Shown here: positions 26,395 through 35,884 of the stretch, piece by piece | How the letters are laid out: the number at the start of each line of letters is the position of its first letter | How positions within the stretch are numbered: the stretch's first letter is position 1 | From: an uncultured Paracoccaceae bacterium | GTDB lineage: Bacteria; Pseudomonadota; Alphaproteobacteria; Rhodobacterales; Rhodobacteraceae | DNA length: 64,000 nt | Assembly (NCBI GenBank): GCA_947498415.1 | Contig: CANMKB010000002.1 | Location: 310,001 to 374,000, forward strand | Direction of reading: 5' to 3' | Program-made: the position numbers and the translations under genes | The notes under the pieces: model-generated | Database searches by the model: none | Told to the model about the DNA's origin: nothing | Seen by the model: only the letters and a program-made list of their open reading frames with translations

Positions 26395-29300
26395 TCAATT
26401 AGTGGTGTCTGGTGCCACGTCGGGCACCGAGGATGTCGGGCGGCGGAAAATGTCGCGCAAAAAGCCCGGCGTCAAGACCGATAGCGGGTTAACACGCACA
26501 GCGGGATCATCAGACGTTCCGCCAAGTTGGTAGTTAAAGCCAAAAAGCCCTTCGCCACGCCGTGAAATCGGCCGCCCCACGACATTCAGCAAGTACAAAG
26601 GCGAGATGACGCCCTGCATCTGCAACTGTTTGTTGTCAAAACGATAAATTCCATCCATGGACAGCCCCATAGATGGGCCAACAGCGCTGCCTTCGGTCAC
26701 ATTCACCCCACCGGGCGACAGCTTGAAATCGGCCTGCACATCCGCAAAGGCAATGCCTTCACCGCCCAATTGCTCCAACAGCCCAACAACACTGATCGCA
26801 TTCAACAGGGCCGCAATCGCCGGAGCCTCGCGCACGCGTACGTTTTTCATAACAAGCTTGCCATCGTAATGGCCTTCGGCACCCACCGGGCGCAGGGTTA
26901 AATCTAGATCACCGCCGTAGGTTTGACGCATGATGCCAGCGGCGCGAATAACACCGCCCCCGTCAGCGGATCTAATACGCACCGCGCTGCGCGCCCCTTG
27001 TGGGACAATCACGCCGTTTACGGACGTGCTGCCATTCACACCGCTGGTGAATTTTCCGTTGAAGCCACCGGCAGACGAAAATGTGCCGGACAAATCGGTC
27101 AGCTCAATTCCGTCAGAAATGACCACTCGATCCAAACGCGCCTGCAAGGGGCCATTGTCTGACGACCCGCCGGCCCCACCACTGCCACCGCTGCCAGCAC
27201 CACGCTGCGCAGCGTTTTGCATTTTAGGCAAATGCAGCGTGCCACCGTTAATCTGAACGCTCGGCGCACGGCCAGCACCACGGCCCACCAATGTCACCGC
27301 CCCGTCAAACCAATCCGCCACGCGGACACGTTGCCAGTTGGCTTGGCCCAGACCGCCGGTTTCATTCACAGAGATGGTCCCATCCGCAGACAACCCTGGC
27401 CCTGACAAAGAGATCCGATCTAAAGAAATGGGTGCCGTGAACCGCCCTGATATACCCAAAGCGGCCTTTTGGCCCGGGGCCTTAGACCATCCAAGGTCTG
27501 CGAGTGTCAGCCGCGTGCCAATAAGGTCAGAGCTTGCCATAAAGCTTGGCACCTGCCCCTTTTCAAAATCAATCGACATCGATGCGGAGCTTGCACCGCG
27601 GATCATGCCGTCTGGTAAACCAAGTTCAAACGCTTTGGCAAAGCGATCTCCGATCTCAAGCGTCCCAGTCAGTTGGCTTTTGCCCTGCCCACCAGCTGTG
27701 ATATCGCCCTGCCATTTTGCATCAAACGGCACACCCGCAACGCGGCCTGTGCCCGCCACAGACACCGTTTCATTATCCGCTTGAACGATCAAAAGGTCAG
27801 ATGTGATGGGTTTTCCGGGAATGAAATGATCGGTTGTAACATCTCGCACCAGTGCCGAGGCTGAAAAGGCAACCTGTTCAACTTTCAATCCTTTGACGAG
27901 CGGCAGCGTCAGCGTGCCTTTGACCTGCGCTTGCCCTTCTGCAAATTCAACAGGAAGCTTTGCGTTCGTAAAGACATTCAGAGGCTTTTGATCCAACAGG
28001 CTGGCCACAGCGGTGACTGTGCCCGATGTATTCAAGCCCACCTCGGCGCGGGTTGGTTTTTCGCGCGTGTCTGGAATTGTGAACGTGGTGCCCGCAACAC
28101 CAAGCGTGCCCCCCTCTGGAGGAGCAACAAATCCATCATGGGCCTTTACGACAAAGCGGTCGCGCATCAAGACGGCTTCGCCCTTGCCATCCTGTATGAT
28201 GGGCAAGGTTTTGGCATAACGCACATCTGCATCTTCAAAGTCGAAATCAACATAGACGTCTGGGCGCTGCTTAGGCTGCGAGCGGATCGCGACATTGATG
28301 TCTGTCAGGCGGCCCGCGTGAATGTTTTCATCTATCCAAGTACGAGTCTTTGCTGCTGCCCGCTCGGGCCACCATTCCACAACACGGCGCGCATCAAGAG
28401 CATCCATGTGCCCATCAAGCGAAACAACCCAGTCTTCTTCGGTGGTTTCAAGCCGCCCGCTAAGAACCAGATTTTGCCCCTGATCCTGAACCAGCAATTC
28501 ACCGATCTCGACTTTAAACGGTTCAAATGTCAGACGGAAATCGCCTTGAACTTTGTCCAAAGCAATTGGGTCATCAAACAAGTCAGCCGGATTTCCGGCC
28601 ACTTCGCTAAAGGAAAATTGCCCCAGCAAGGCCGTTGGCAAACCGCCATCCGGCGCCAAAAGATGTGCGTTCCCGGCCGCTTTGGCCGTACCCCAAGCGC
28701 TATCTAGCGCGAGTTCATCAAACACCAGCGTGTTTGTGTCTGGCACAAATGTGAAGGCTGTGCGTGCTGTTTCAAACGGAATAGGTTTGATTCCATCACG
28801 CGGTTGCAAAACCCCTTTTTTGATTTCAAGTCCGGCATTTAGAGGGCCAAGTTGACCTTCGTCGTCGATCAAAACATGCAGTTCTCCGGAAATCGGAGCA
28901 TCCAGAATTTCAAGCCATGTCAAAGCCGGAGACTGGCTGGCGATGTCTTTCGAAACGACATCATCCACTTTCACAGAAAACCCAGCCGCCAAAGACCCAA
29001 TTGTGCTTTGATAGTCAAACTCAAGGGTGGAGACGTAATCGCGCCCCCCAAGGAGAGCGAAGTTCGACGAAAGCTGTAAATCGTCACCCTTTCGGCGCAT
29101 GGTCATCACACCGCCGTCGACGATCCAGCTTCGATTGGCGCGCAGATCGTCAAACTGGATCGTGACGGCGTCGATATCGACGCTTGTCAGCCGTTCAAAT
29201 TGCGGCAAGGTCAGCCACGTGTCGATTTGGGCCACCAGTTGATCAATGTCGGTTGACGTTCGTTGCTCGTCAGCCGTTTCGCCGACGGCGACACCCACCT

Positions 29301-29751
29301 GCCCCGCAGCCTCGCGGCGGGCTTGAAGGAATACACCGCTCACGCGGAAGTCACGTGCGGCAACCTGACGTTCCAACAGGCGACGGTATGATAGGCTGGT
29401 TTCTACCTCTGAAAATTCAAGCGGCGCATCACCATTCACGGGCGCGATCTGAACGCGTTCAAGCAAAATCCGTGGGTGCCAGTCTTTTTGAATGCTGATG
29501 GTCAGATCAGAGAAGGTCACAATGGCATCGGGAATCGCCTTAGAGAACTCTTGTTCCGCACGGGTTTTCACCCAGTCGGGTGCAACGAAACTACGACCAA
29601 TCGCGTAGTATCCTGCCCCAGCAAGACCCGCCATCAAAAGCATCAGAACAACACACACCCACACCAAGGCCCGCAGGCCCCGCCGCTTTCGTTTGGGTGT
29701 CGCAGGCGGTTCGACCTCTGGGGTCTCTGCCGATGCGTCAGGTTCGCTCAT
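26395..29751 (-). CDS. Large AsmA-like / DUF3971 membrane-anchored protein
   Basis: A 1118-residue AsmA-superfamily protein of the YhdP/DUF3971 type. A short basic cytosolic N-terminus (RKRRGLRALVW) leads into one membrane helix (VCVVLMLLMAGLAGAGYYA), then a very long, repetitive beta-rich periplasmic region. The DUF3971-like middle includes WPERAAAKTRTWIDENIHAG and the AsmA-like C-terminal region has GLLEQLGGEGIAFADVQADF. Such proteins are thought to form bridge-like grooves carrying phospholipid to the outer membrane. It is divergent from bcp and upstream of queA. Lipid-transport role is by family analogy. Confidence 0.9.
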   Translation of the reverse strand: MSEPDASAETPEVEPPATPKRKRRGLRALVWVCVVLMLLMAGLAGAGYYAIGRSFVAPDWVKTRAEQEFSKAIPDAIVTFSDLTISIQKDWHPRILLERVQIAPVNGDAPLEFSEVETSLSYRRLLERQVAARDFRVSGVFLQARREAAGQVGVAVGETADEQRTSTDIDQLVAQIDTWLTLPQFERLTSVDIDAVTIQFDDLRANRSWIVDGGVMTMRRKGDDLQLSSNFALLGGRDYVSTLEFDYQSTIGSLAAGFSVKVDDVVSKDIASQSPALTWLEILDAPISGELHVLIDDEGQLGPLNAGLEIKKGVLQPRDGIKPIPFETARTAFTFVPDTNTLVFDELALDSAWGTAKAAGNAHLLAPDGGLPTALLGQFSFSEVAGNPADLFDDPIALDKVQGDFRLTFEPFKVEIGELLVQDQGQNLVLSGRLETTEEDWVVSLDGHMDALDARRVVEWWPERAAAKTRTWIDENIHAGRLTDINVAIRSQPKQRPDVYVDFDFEDADVRYAKTLPIIQDGKGEAVLMRDRFVVKAHDGFVAPPEGGTLGVAGTTFTIPDTREKPTRAEVGLNTSGTVTAVASLLDQKPLNVFTNAKLPVEFAEGQAQVKGTLTLPLVKGLKVEQVAFSASALVRDVTTDHFIPGKPITSDLLIVQADNETVSVAGTGRVAGVPFDAKWQGDITAGGQGKSQLTGTLEIGDRFAKAFELGLPDGMIRGASSASMSIDFEKGQVPSFMASSDLIGTRLTLADLGWSKAPGQKAALGISGRFTAPISLDRISLSGPGLSADGTISVNETGGLGQANWQRVRVADWFDGAVTLVGRGAGRAPSVQINGGTLHLPKMQNAAQRGAGSGGSGGAGGSSDNGPLQARLDRVVISDGIELTDLSGTFSSAGGFNGKFTSGVNGSTSVNGVIVPQGARSAVRIRSADGGGVIRAAGIMRQTYGGDLDLTLRPVGAEGHYDGKLVMKNVRVREAPAIAALLNAISVVGLLEQLGGEGIAFADVQADFKLSPGGVNVTEGSAVGPSMGLSMDGIYRFDNKQLQMQGVISPLYLLNVVGRPISRRGEGLFGFNYQLGGTSDDPAVRVNPLSVLTPGFLRDIFRRPTSSVPDVAPDTTN

Positions 29752-29947
29752 AAAAAATTCCAGTGTCTTATGGAGAACGCATTTCTTGTTCCGATCCCCG
29801 ACCTACCATATAGGCAGCAGGGAATAACCCCATAATTAAATCAAATAAGCGTTGCCAGATTGTAATGGCACTCCATTTTGTCCAAAAACGCAAATGAAGA
29901 CGGCAGGCCTTCGCGGCCGCACAAAAAATAGCCCCACAGGAGCCCTC

Positions 29948-30409
29948 ATGCTGACCATAGGCGACACCGCACCGGATTTCACCCTCCCCGAAACTGACGG
30001 CCAAGAGGTTTCGCTTTCAGCGCAAAAGCCAAAATCTGTGGTTCTGTTCTTTTACCCGCGCGACAACACACCGGGCTGCACGGCGGAATCCATCGACTTT
30101 TCGGCAGCGAAAGCAGAATTTGAGGCGGCGGGTGCTGTTGTGTTTGGCATTTCCAAAGACAGTCTGAGCAGCCATGCGAAGTTTCGCGACAAGAAAGAGC
30201 TGACTGTGTCTTTGTTGTCAGATGAACATGGCCGCGTGTGCGAAGACTATGGTGTTTGGGCCGAGAAAAAGATGTACGGGAAGACCTTTATGGGCATCGT
30301 GCGCACCACTGTTCTCATTGATGGCGACGGCAAAATTGCCAATGTTTGGAACAAGGTAAAGGTCGCAGGTCATGTGGATGAGGTACTTACCGCTGTGAAA
30401 GCGCTGTGA
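29948..30409 (+). CDS. bcp: Thioredoxin-dependent peroxiredoxin (BCP/PrxQ)
   Basis: A 153-residue peroxiredoxin reducing hydroperoxides. The peroxidatic cysteine is C44 in YPRDNTPGCTAES. The position five residues later, where many BCPs have the resolving cysteine, is isoleucine; another cysteine is at 98 (GRVCEDYG), so it may be a 1-Cys or atypical 2-Cys enzyme. The ATG at 29948 gives the family start MLTIGDTAPDFTLPE; the longer upstream frame is unlikely. Its stop overlaps the start of the DUF455 gene. Confidence 0.95.
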   Translation: MLTIGDTAPDFTLPETDGQEVSLSAQKPKSVVLFFYPRDNTPGCTAESIDFSAAKAEFEAAGAVVFGISKDSLSSHAKFRDKKELTVSLLSDEHGRVCEDYGVWAEKKMYGKTFMGIVRTTVLIDGDGKIANVWNKVKVAGHVDEVLTAVKAL

Positions 30410-31260
30410 TGACTGACGCCGTAATGAAACCTTTGGCTCAAATGGCCGTGGATGTTCTAACAACCGCTGACGGACACGAAAAGACCGCCCTTTCTCGCAA
30501 ATATGCGGCGATGTGGAAAGCGGCGCGACAAGACGGTGAAACGCCTGAGATTGGCTCAGCGATGCCGCCGCTTCAGCCCGCGCGGCCGGAAAAGCCTGAA
30601 TTGCTGTCCCCTCGGGATGTGCCGCGACGCCGACCGGGCAGCCTAAAGGGACAAATTGCTTTGCTGCATGCTGTGGCGCATATTGAACTGAATGCGGTGG
30701 ATCTGCATTGGGACATCATCGCGCGATTTACTGACACCCCGATGCCCATCGGTTTTTATGACGATTGGGTGAAATGTGCGGATGAAGAAAGTAAACATTT
30801 CAACCTCATGTGCGACTGCCTGACGGATTTGGGGAGCTTTTACGGTGATCTCCCAGCTCATGCAGGCATGTGGCGGGCCGCCGAAGACACGGCTGATGAT
30901 TTTATGGGGCGTCTTGCCGTAGTGCCCATGGTTCTGGAAGCGCGCGGACTGGATGTCACCCCCGGAATGATCGAAATCTTCACCAAAGCCAAACTAGAAA
31001 AAGCGGTTGAAGCCCTAAACGTGATCTATTCCGAAGAAGTGGCCCATGTGGCCTTTGGGTCAAAGTGGTTTCATTTCCTATGCGGCCGCCACAACCTTGA
31101 TCCGAAAGACGTTTTTCATGATCTCGTTAGGCGGTACTTTAAGGGGGCGTTGAAGCCGCCATTCAACGAAGAGAAACGCGCGGATGCAGGCATTCCACCG
31201 GATTTCTATTGGCCTTTGGCGGATGAATTGCCGCCAAATCCAGCCATAAGTGGCGAATAA
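30409..31260 (+). CDS. DUF455 ferritin-like protein
   Basis: A 283-residue protein of the DUF455 family, a ferritin-like four-helix fold with predicted metal ligands. Key stretches are LLHAVAHIELNAVDLHWDII (E/H ligands), DEESKHFNLMCDCL and YSEEVAHVAFGSKWFHFLCG, with Glu and His residues spaced as in diiron carboxylate proteins. Function is unknown, although some relatives act in tRNA modification. The ATG at 30409 overlaps the bcp stop; a GTG one codon earlier is also possible. Coupling to bcp hints at a redox context. Confidence 0.9.
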   Translation: MTDAVMKPLAQMAVDVLTTADGHEKTALSRKYAAMWKAARQDGETPEIGSAMPPLQPARPEKPELLSPRDVPRRRPGSLKGQIALLHAVAHIELNAVDLHWDIIARFTDTPMPIGFYDDWVKCADEESKHFNLMCDCLTDLGSFYGDLPAHAGMWRAAEDTADDFMGRLAVVPMVLEARGLDVTPGMIEIFTKAKLEKAVEALNVIYSEEVAHVAFGSKWFHFLCGRHNLDPKDVFHDLVRRYFKGALKPPFNEEKRADAGIPPDFYWPLADELPPNPAISGE

Positions 31261-31402
31261 GTGCCGAAAAAACCAATATTCTGGGCAAGTAACGGGCTGT
31301 CTGGCGCAAACATCTTGCTCAGACCGGCGGGTCTGGGTAAGGAATTCCGGCGTCAAAAGGGGACACTTGGCGTGACGACGACAGGAACCTAGGGGGCAGG
31401 AC

Positions 31403-32713
31403 GTGAGAACACGCCTAGCGATTAAAATTGACGCGATGCTGGAAAGGTACTTTCCGGAACGCCGACTTTTCCTGAGATCAGACACGGATACGCGCTTTAT
31501 TCGCTTGCGCCCTTTGACACAGCTGGTCGCATTTGCTGGCAGCAGTATCATCGTAGGCTGGAGCATCGTTGCCACTTCGATCTTGGTAATGGATAGCATC
31601 GGCTCTGGGAACTTCCGAGAACAAGCCAAGCGCGACCAGCAGACCTTTCAGCTGCGTCTGAACGAAATTTCCGTTGAACGAGATGCCCGATCAGCTGAGG
31701 CCGTTGCCGCTCAGAACCGGTTTAATGCAGCACTTGACCAGATTTCAGCCATGCAGTCGCAACTTCTGGCCTCTGAAGTGCGCCGCCGCGAGCTGGAAAC
31801 CGGGATCGAAGTTATTCAATCCACCTTGCGCCGCACCATGACACAACGTGATGATGCACGCCTGGCCCTTGCCAATGCAAAAGCCAAAGCCGACGGCACC
31901 GCCCTCGCCTCTGGTGATGCAGCCTTGAACACATCTGGGGTTTCCACCCTTGCGCTCGCATTGGCCGAAACCGCCAAAGAGCGTGACGAAGTTTTCGCAC
32001 AAGCCCAAACCGCGCTTTTGGAAGCCGAAGAAATGGAACTGGAGTTGAAGCTTTTAGAAGAGCGCAACGACCAGATTTTCAGCCAGCTCGAAGATGCGAT
32101 GACGGTTTCTGTTGAACCACTGGAACGTATGTTTGAAGCCGCAGGCGTGTCGACCAATTCCCTGTTGAAAGAAGTACGTCGCGGGTATTCTGGCCAAGGC
32201 GGGCCAAGCCTGCCGATTTCGATTTCGACCTCTGGCGGCATCGAAAGCGCGGATTCCATTCGGGCGAATGCATTGCTTAATCAGCTGGATCGTTTGAACA
32301 CCTACCGCATTGCCACAGAAATTGTGCCATTGGCAGAACCTGTTAAAGGCTCTTACAGATTCACAAGTGGATTCGGAATGCGCTGGGGCCGCATGCACAA
32401 GGGCGCAGATTTCGCCGGACCGCATGGCACCTCGATCTACACAACGGCGGATGGTGTGGTCTCTCATGCGGGTTGGCAAAGTGGATATGGCCGGTTGATT
32501 AAGATCAAACATGCCAATGGAATCGAGACAAGATATGCCCATCTGGCGAAAATCCGCGTAAAAGTGGGCCAAAGGGTCTCGCGCGGCGAACTTATTGGTG
32601 ATATGGGCAGTTCTGGACGGTCGACCGGCACGCATTTGCATTACGAAATTCGCGTGAATGGGAATGCCGTCAACCCGATGAAATTTATCAAGGCTGCACG
32701 AGATGTTTTCTAA
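31403..32713 (+). CDS. M23 family (LytM) peptidoglycan endopeptidase, membrane-anchored
   Basis: A 436-residue envelope protein. After a basic N-terminus there is one membrane helix (about residues 36-58, LTQLVAFAGSSIIVGWSIVA), then long periplasmic coiled coils (about 65-130 and 185-235), then a C-terminal M23 domain. Zinc ligands are visible as H332/D336 in MHKGADFAGPHG and H411/H413 in GTHLHYEIRV, so it is catalytically complete. The start is a GTG after AGGGGGCAGG. It overlaps the bactofilin gene by 11 bases, a pairing known to shape cells in other bacteria. Confidence 0.93.
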   Translation: MRTRLAIKIDAMLERYFPERRLFLRSDTDTRFIRLRPLTQLVAFAGSSIIVGWSIVATSILVMDSIGSGNFREQAKRDQQTFQLRLNEISVERDARSAEAVAAQNRFNAALDQISAMQSQLLASEVRRRELETGIEVIQSTLRRTMTQRDDARLALANAKAKADGTALASGDAALNTSGVSTLALALAETAKERDEVFAQAQTALLEAEEMELELKLLEERNDQIFSQLEDAMTVSVEPLERMFEAAGVSTNSLLKEVRRGYSGQGGPSLPISISTSGGIESADSIRANALLNQLDRLNTYRIATEIVPLAEPVKGSYRFTSGFGMRWGRMHKGADFAGPHGTSIYTTADGVVSHAGWQSGYGRLIKIKHANGIETRYAHLAKIRVKVGQRVSRGELIGDMGSSGRSTGTHLHYEIRVNGNAVNPMKFIKAARDVF

Positions 32714-33191
32714 AAGCAAAATCAATGAGCCCGGCGCAAAAGCCGCGGAACCAGCGAAACCAGCAGCTCCTGAAGCCGCAATCCCGGCAGCCCCAAAGGG
32801 AGCAGAAATGAAACAACCCGCGCCAAAGGCGAAACCACCAGCATCTGTGCTGTCTTCTGACTTGCACATTCAGGGCAACATGAAGACCACTGGTGATATC
32901 CAGGTCGAAGGCACTGTCGAAGGCGACATCCGTGCGCACCTGCTGACAATTGGCGAAACCGCTACAATCAAAGGCGAAGTGATCGCCGATGACGTTGTGG
33001 TCAATGGCCGCATCGTGGGCCGCGTTCGTGGCCTGAAAGTCCGTCTGACGTCTACGGCACGTGTTGAGGGTGATATCATCCACAAGACCATCGCGATTGA
33101 ATCTGGCGCCCACTTTGAGGGTTCGGTCCAGCGTCAGGACGATCCACTGTCTGGCAAATCCAAAGCAGCTCCTGTTCCAACTCAGGGCTAA
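32703..33191 (+). CDS. Bactofilin (polymer-forming cytoskeletal protein)
   Basis: A 162-residue bactofilin. The central right-handed beta-helix (about residues 45-140) reads SVLSSDLHIQGNMKTTGDIQ, VEGDIRAHLLTIGETATIKG, then VVVNGRIVGRVRG; it is flanked by Ala/Pro/Lys-rich disordered tails, as usual. Bactofilins polymerise without nucleotides at the membrane and recruit peptidoglycan enzymes. The overlap with the upstream M23 gene suggests the two products act together. A terminator follows at 33213-33241. Confidence 0.95.
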   Translation: MFSKSKINEPGAKAAEPAKPAAPEAAIPAAPKGAEMKQPAPKAKPPASVLSSDLHIQGNMKTTGDIQVEGTVEGDIRAHLLTIGETATIKGEVIADDVVVNGRIVGRVRGLKVRLTSTARVEGDIIHKTIAIESGAHFEGSVQRQDDPLSGKSKAAPVPTQG

Positions 33192-33212
33192 GCCTAGCGA
33201 TATACCCTTACA

Positions 33213-33241
33213 GAAGGCATCGCTTAGCGATGCCTTTTTTT
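33213..33241 (+). terminator. Terminator of the M23-bactofilin unit
   Basis: AAGGCATCGC-TTA-GCGATGCCTT followed by TTTTT, 21 bases after the stop. Confidence 0.9.
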
Positions 33242-33270
33242 ATTCGATCGCCTGCTTTTAGGAAATCAAC

Positions 33271-34158
33271 GTGTCTCAATCCCCTCGAGCCAATTTGATC
33301 GGCGGTCTTTGGATGATCGCCGCAATGTTTAGTTTTGCAATCGAGGACAGTTTGATCAAAGCGAGTGTGACATCGCTCCCATTAAGTCAGGTCATCGTGA
33401 TGTTTGGCATTGCTGGCTTGCTGGTTTTTGCCGCTCTGGCACGTCTTCAGGGACAAAAGATACTCACAGCAGAACCTTTGCACCAAAGCTTGGCATTGCG
33501 TGCGGTGTTTGAAGTCATTGGGCGTTTGTTCTTTTTTCTAGCGATTGCATTGGCACCATTATCTTCTGCCACCGTTATTTTACAGGCCACGCCAATCGTT
33601 GTGGTCGCAGGCGCTGCTCTTTTCCTGAATGAAACCGTGGGATGGCGGCGGTGGTCAGCGATTGCCGTTGGTTTGTTAGGTGTGTTGATCATCCTCCAAC
33701 CGGGTTCAGCAAGCTTCACGGTCTATTCTTGGTTTGCCGTCATCGGGATGTTGGGCCTGGCTGGAAGAGATCTGGCAAGCCGTGTAGCCCCCGCCACCAT
33801 TGGCACACATGTTTTGGGTGTGTATGGCTTTCTCTCTGTGATCGCGGCTGGCGTCTTGTACTCAGTATGGACAGGCGATGCCTATCTTCTTCCTAACGGA
33901 ACCGTTGCTTTAAAAATCGCGGCAGCGGCTGGGTTTGGCGTAATTGCTTATGCCTCTCTCATGAAAGCCATGCGCACGGGTGAGATTTCTGCGGTGGCAC
34001 CGCTGCGGTACTCGCGGCTTTTGATCGGCGTCGCGATTGGCATTCTGGTGTTTGGGGAAACGCTAAGCCTTCAAATGATTCTTGGAAGTGCTTTGATCGT
34101 GCTGTCCGGGCTTTTCTTGCTGTGGCGTGGTCGATGTCAGACAATCAATGCCCAGTAA
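33271..34158 (+). CDS. EamA/DMT family transporter
   Basis: A 295-residue drug/metabolite transporter with two EamA repeats and about ten membrane helices. Examples are the N-terminal LIGGLWMIAAMFSFAIEDSL, the end of repeat one AIAVGLLGVLIILQPG, and the end of repeat two LQMILGSALIVLSGLFLLW. No membrane-external enzyme domain. The group exports metabolites or amino acids, but substrate cannot be read from sequence. It lies alone between the bactofilin terminator and a 250-base gap. Confidence 0.92.
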   Translation: MSQSPRANLIGGLWMIAAMFSFAIEDSLIKASVTSLPLSQVIVMFGIAGLLVFAALARLQGQKILTAEPLHQSLALRAVFEVIGRLFFFLAIALAPLSSATVILQATPIVVVAGAALFLNETVGWRRWSAIAVGLLGVLIILQPGSASFTVYSWFAVIGMLGLAGRDLASRVAPATIGTHVLGVYGFLSVIAAGVLYSVWTGDAYLLPNGTVALKIAAAAGFGVIAYASLMKAMRTGEISAVAPLRYSRLLIGVAIGILVFGETLSLQMILGSALIVLSGLFLLWRGRCQTINAQ

Positions 34159-34298
34159 ATAAGTACTTTCATCATGGTACGGCCAGAATGTCGCAGGCCA
34201 AGGCCGATAAACCATAACAATGCGACGTAAATCGAATTGAACTCGATCTCAATCCAACGCAAATAAGACAGCAACCACGCCCTACCAACGCTGCGCAT
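34137..34298 (-). CDS. Possible small membrane protein (53 residues)
   Basis: A convergent short frame overlapping the end of the DMT gene by 22 bases. Its product is hydrophobic, with FNSIYVALLWFIGLGL and MKVLIYWALIV segments, and the region is otherwise non-coding on the plus strand. There is no clear Shine-Dalgarno and the family is unknown. It may be chance; the remainder of the gap 34299-34410 shows nothing. Confidence 0.2.
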   Translation of the reverse strand: MRSVGRAWLLSYLRWIEIEFNSIYVALLWFIGLGLRHSGRTMMKVLIYWALIV

Positions 34299-34410
34299 CA
34301 CGCAACCGATCAAATCCGCATTGATCTCATGATCTGTGTTCTGGATTTGCCCGCGACTTGGGGTGTGCCAATTGACATTCTGTTTCGCCAACTTGCAACG
34401 AGGACGCCCG

Positions 34411-35844
34411 ATGACCGCAGTGACCCCTTCTTCCAAATCTCTTTGTCACGTAATTGTGGGCGATGGGCTGGCGGCGGGTGCCTTTGCTGAAACGGTTCAT
34501 TTGGATTCAGGCGACGAACTGGTGGTGATTGGCAGTGCAGCCCAGCACCTGGGCCGCGGCATTGCCTATGCGGTCGAACCCCAAGAGGCGCCTTGGCAGT
34601 TTGCCTATCTGCTGAACTCCCCAGCCAATGACATCGACAAGGGTTTTGCAGACTGGCTGGAAACACATTGGGACAAGGTTCAAGAACAGATGGCCGGGCG
34701 TCAGCCTGATTGGTTAAGCCGGGCAAATCGTGCCGTTGAACAAGGTCTGTTACGTGGGCTGAATGTGCCACGTGCGATCTTTGGGGATTATCTGGAAGAG
34801 CGCAGCCATGCAGCACTAGATGCATTACGTGCCAAAGGTGTGACGGTTACGCTCATTTCAGAAGATGCGACCGGTATTGAAATCGAAGGCGATCAGTTTG
34901 CGATCATGACCGAACGTGGGCAGGTCGTTTTGGCAGATCGCGTTGATGTGGCCACGGGCGGGCCCAAGGATCAGCGTATTCAGGGGGACGACAGCGCCTT
35001 TAGTGCACCGACCCTGTTTGGTAACGAAGAACGGATTGCCACCCATCTAAAAACAGGCGGTGATGTTTGGTGCATCGGCACCAATGCCACCATGCTTGAT
35101 GTTTTGCGCCTGTGTCAGTCGGTGTTGCCCGAAGATCAAATTCGGATGAAAGCCTGCTCACCACGTGGTGTATTGCCTGCCGCCCTCTTGCCGCGCGTGC
35201 CTGGGAACGTGACCCAGCCCGATCTGCGCGGGCCATTTGAAACGGCAGAGGATTTTCTCGCAGCTGTTGAACAGGCGGTTCAGGCGGCGTTTGACGCGGG
35301 TGATCTGATGGGCGAAATCCGTGCGGGCTTCCGTAACTACTTCCTGGATGTAGGGCTGTCATCTTTGCTGCCCAACATGGAAGAGGCCCGCAAAGTCAAC
35401 CGCAAGCTGGGACATGTGTTCCGGGGCGGCACCAAAGACACCATCCAAGATTTCCATCGCCTCACAGAAACGGGTGTCACCGAGGTGGTCAAAGCCCGCG
35501 TCACTTCGATTGAGCCACGCGAGGATGGCGCTGACATTCTTGCGCTGGATGCAGATGGGCAAGACATGCGGTTGAACGCGGGGTTTGTTGTGAACTGCTC
35601 GGGGCCCGGTGGCGCGTTCATTCTTGATCCGTTCACCCAGTCATTGGTGGATAAGGGCTGGATTTCGATCTGCACGAAAACCGGCGGTTTCGAAGTTGGG
35701 ACCAATTTGAACACCAAGGTCAAAGGGCTACGCCACCTGTCGCCCGCAACAACAGTTATTGGCGATGAAGTGCTTGCCATGCCCGCCTATGACGCGCATG
35801 TGCTGCGAGCTTGGATTGGGCGGGCAAACGAAGGCGCCTGTTAA
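34411..35844 (+). CDS. FAD/NAD(P)-binding protein (YdhS-like)
   Basis: A 477-residue predicted flavoprotein. The N-terminal Rossmann motif is VIVGDGLAAGAFAE and a second nucleotide-binding region surrounds GDVWCIGTNATMLDVLRLC; NCSGPGGAFI near the C-terminus resembles the third FAD contact. Together these match the FAD-NAD(P)-binding proteins related to HpyO/YdhS, of unknown reaction. The ATG at 34411, with GAGG upstream, is preferred to the longer frame from 34336. The hairpin across its stop codon at 35829-35875 is a terminator. Confidence 0.85.
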   Translation: MTAVTPSSKSLCHVIVGDGLAAGAFAETVHLDSGDELVVIGSAAQHLGRGIAYAVEPQEAPWQFAYLLNSPANDIDKGFADWLETHWDKVQEQMAGRQPDWLSRANRAVEQGLLRGLNVPRAIFGDYLEERSHAALDALRAKGVTVTLISEDATGIEIEGDQFAIMTERGQVVLADRVDVATGGPKDQRIQGDDSAFSAPTLFGNEERIATHLKTGGDVWCIGTNATMLDVLRLCQSVLPEDQIRMKACSPRGVLPAALLPRVPGNVTQPDLRGPFETAEDFLAAVEQAVQAAFDAGDLMGEIRAGFRNYFLDVGLSSLLPNMEEARKVNRKLGHVFRGGTKDTIQDFHRLTETGVTEVVKARVTSIEPREDGADILALDADGQDMRLNAGFVVNCSGPGGAFILDPFTQSLVDKGWISICTKTGGFEVGTNLNTKVKGLRHLSPATTVIGDEVLAMPAYDAHVLRAWIGRANEGAC

Positions 35845-35875
35845 ACGGCCCTCTGAAAAGCGCCTTCGCATTTTT
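35829..35875 (+). terminator. Terminator overlapping the 3' end of the FAD gene
   Basis: Perfect 9-bp arms CGAAGGCGC (35829-35837, inside the CDS) and GCGCCTTCG (35860-35868), followed by CATTTTTC. Confidence 0.7.
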
Positions 35876-35884
35876 CACGATGAG

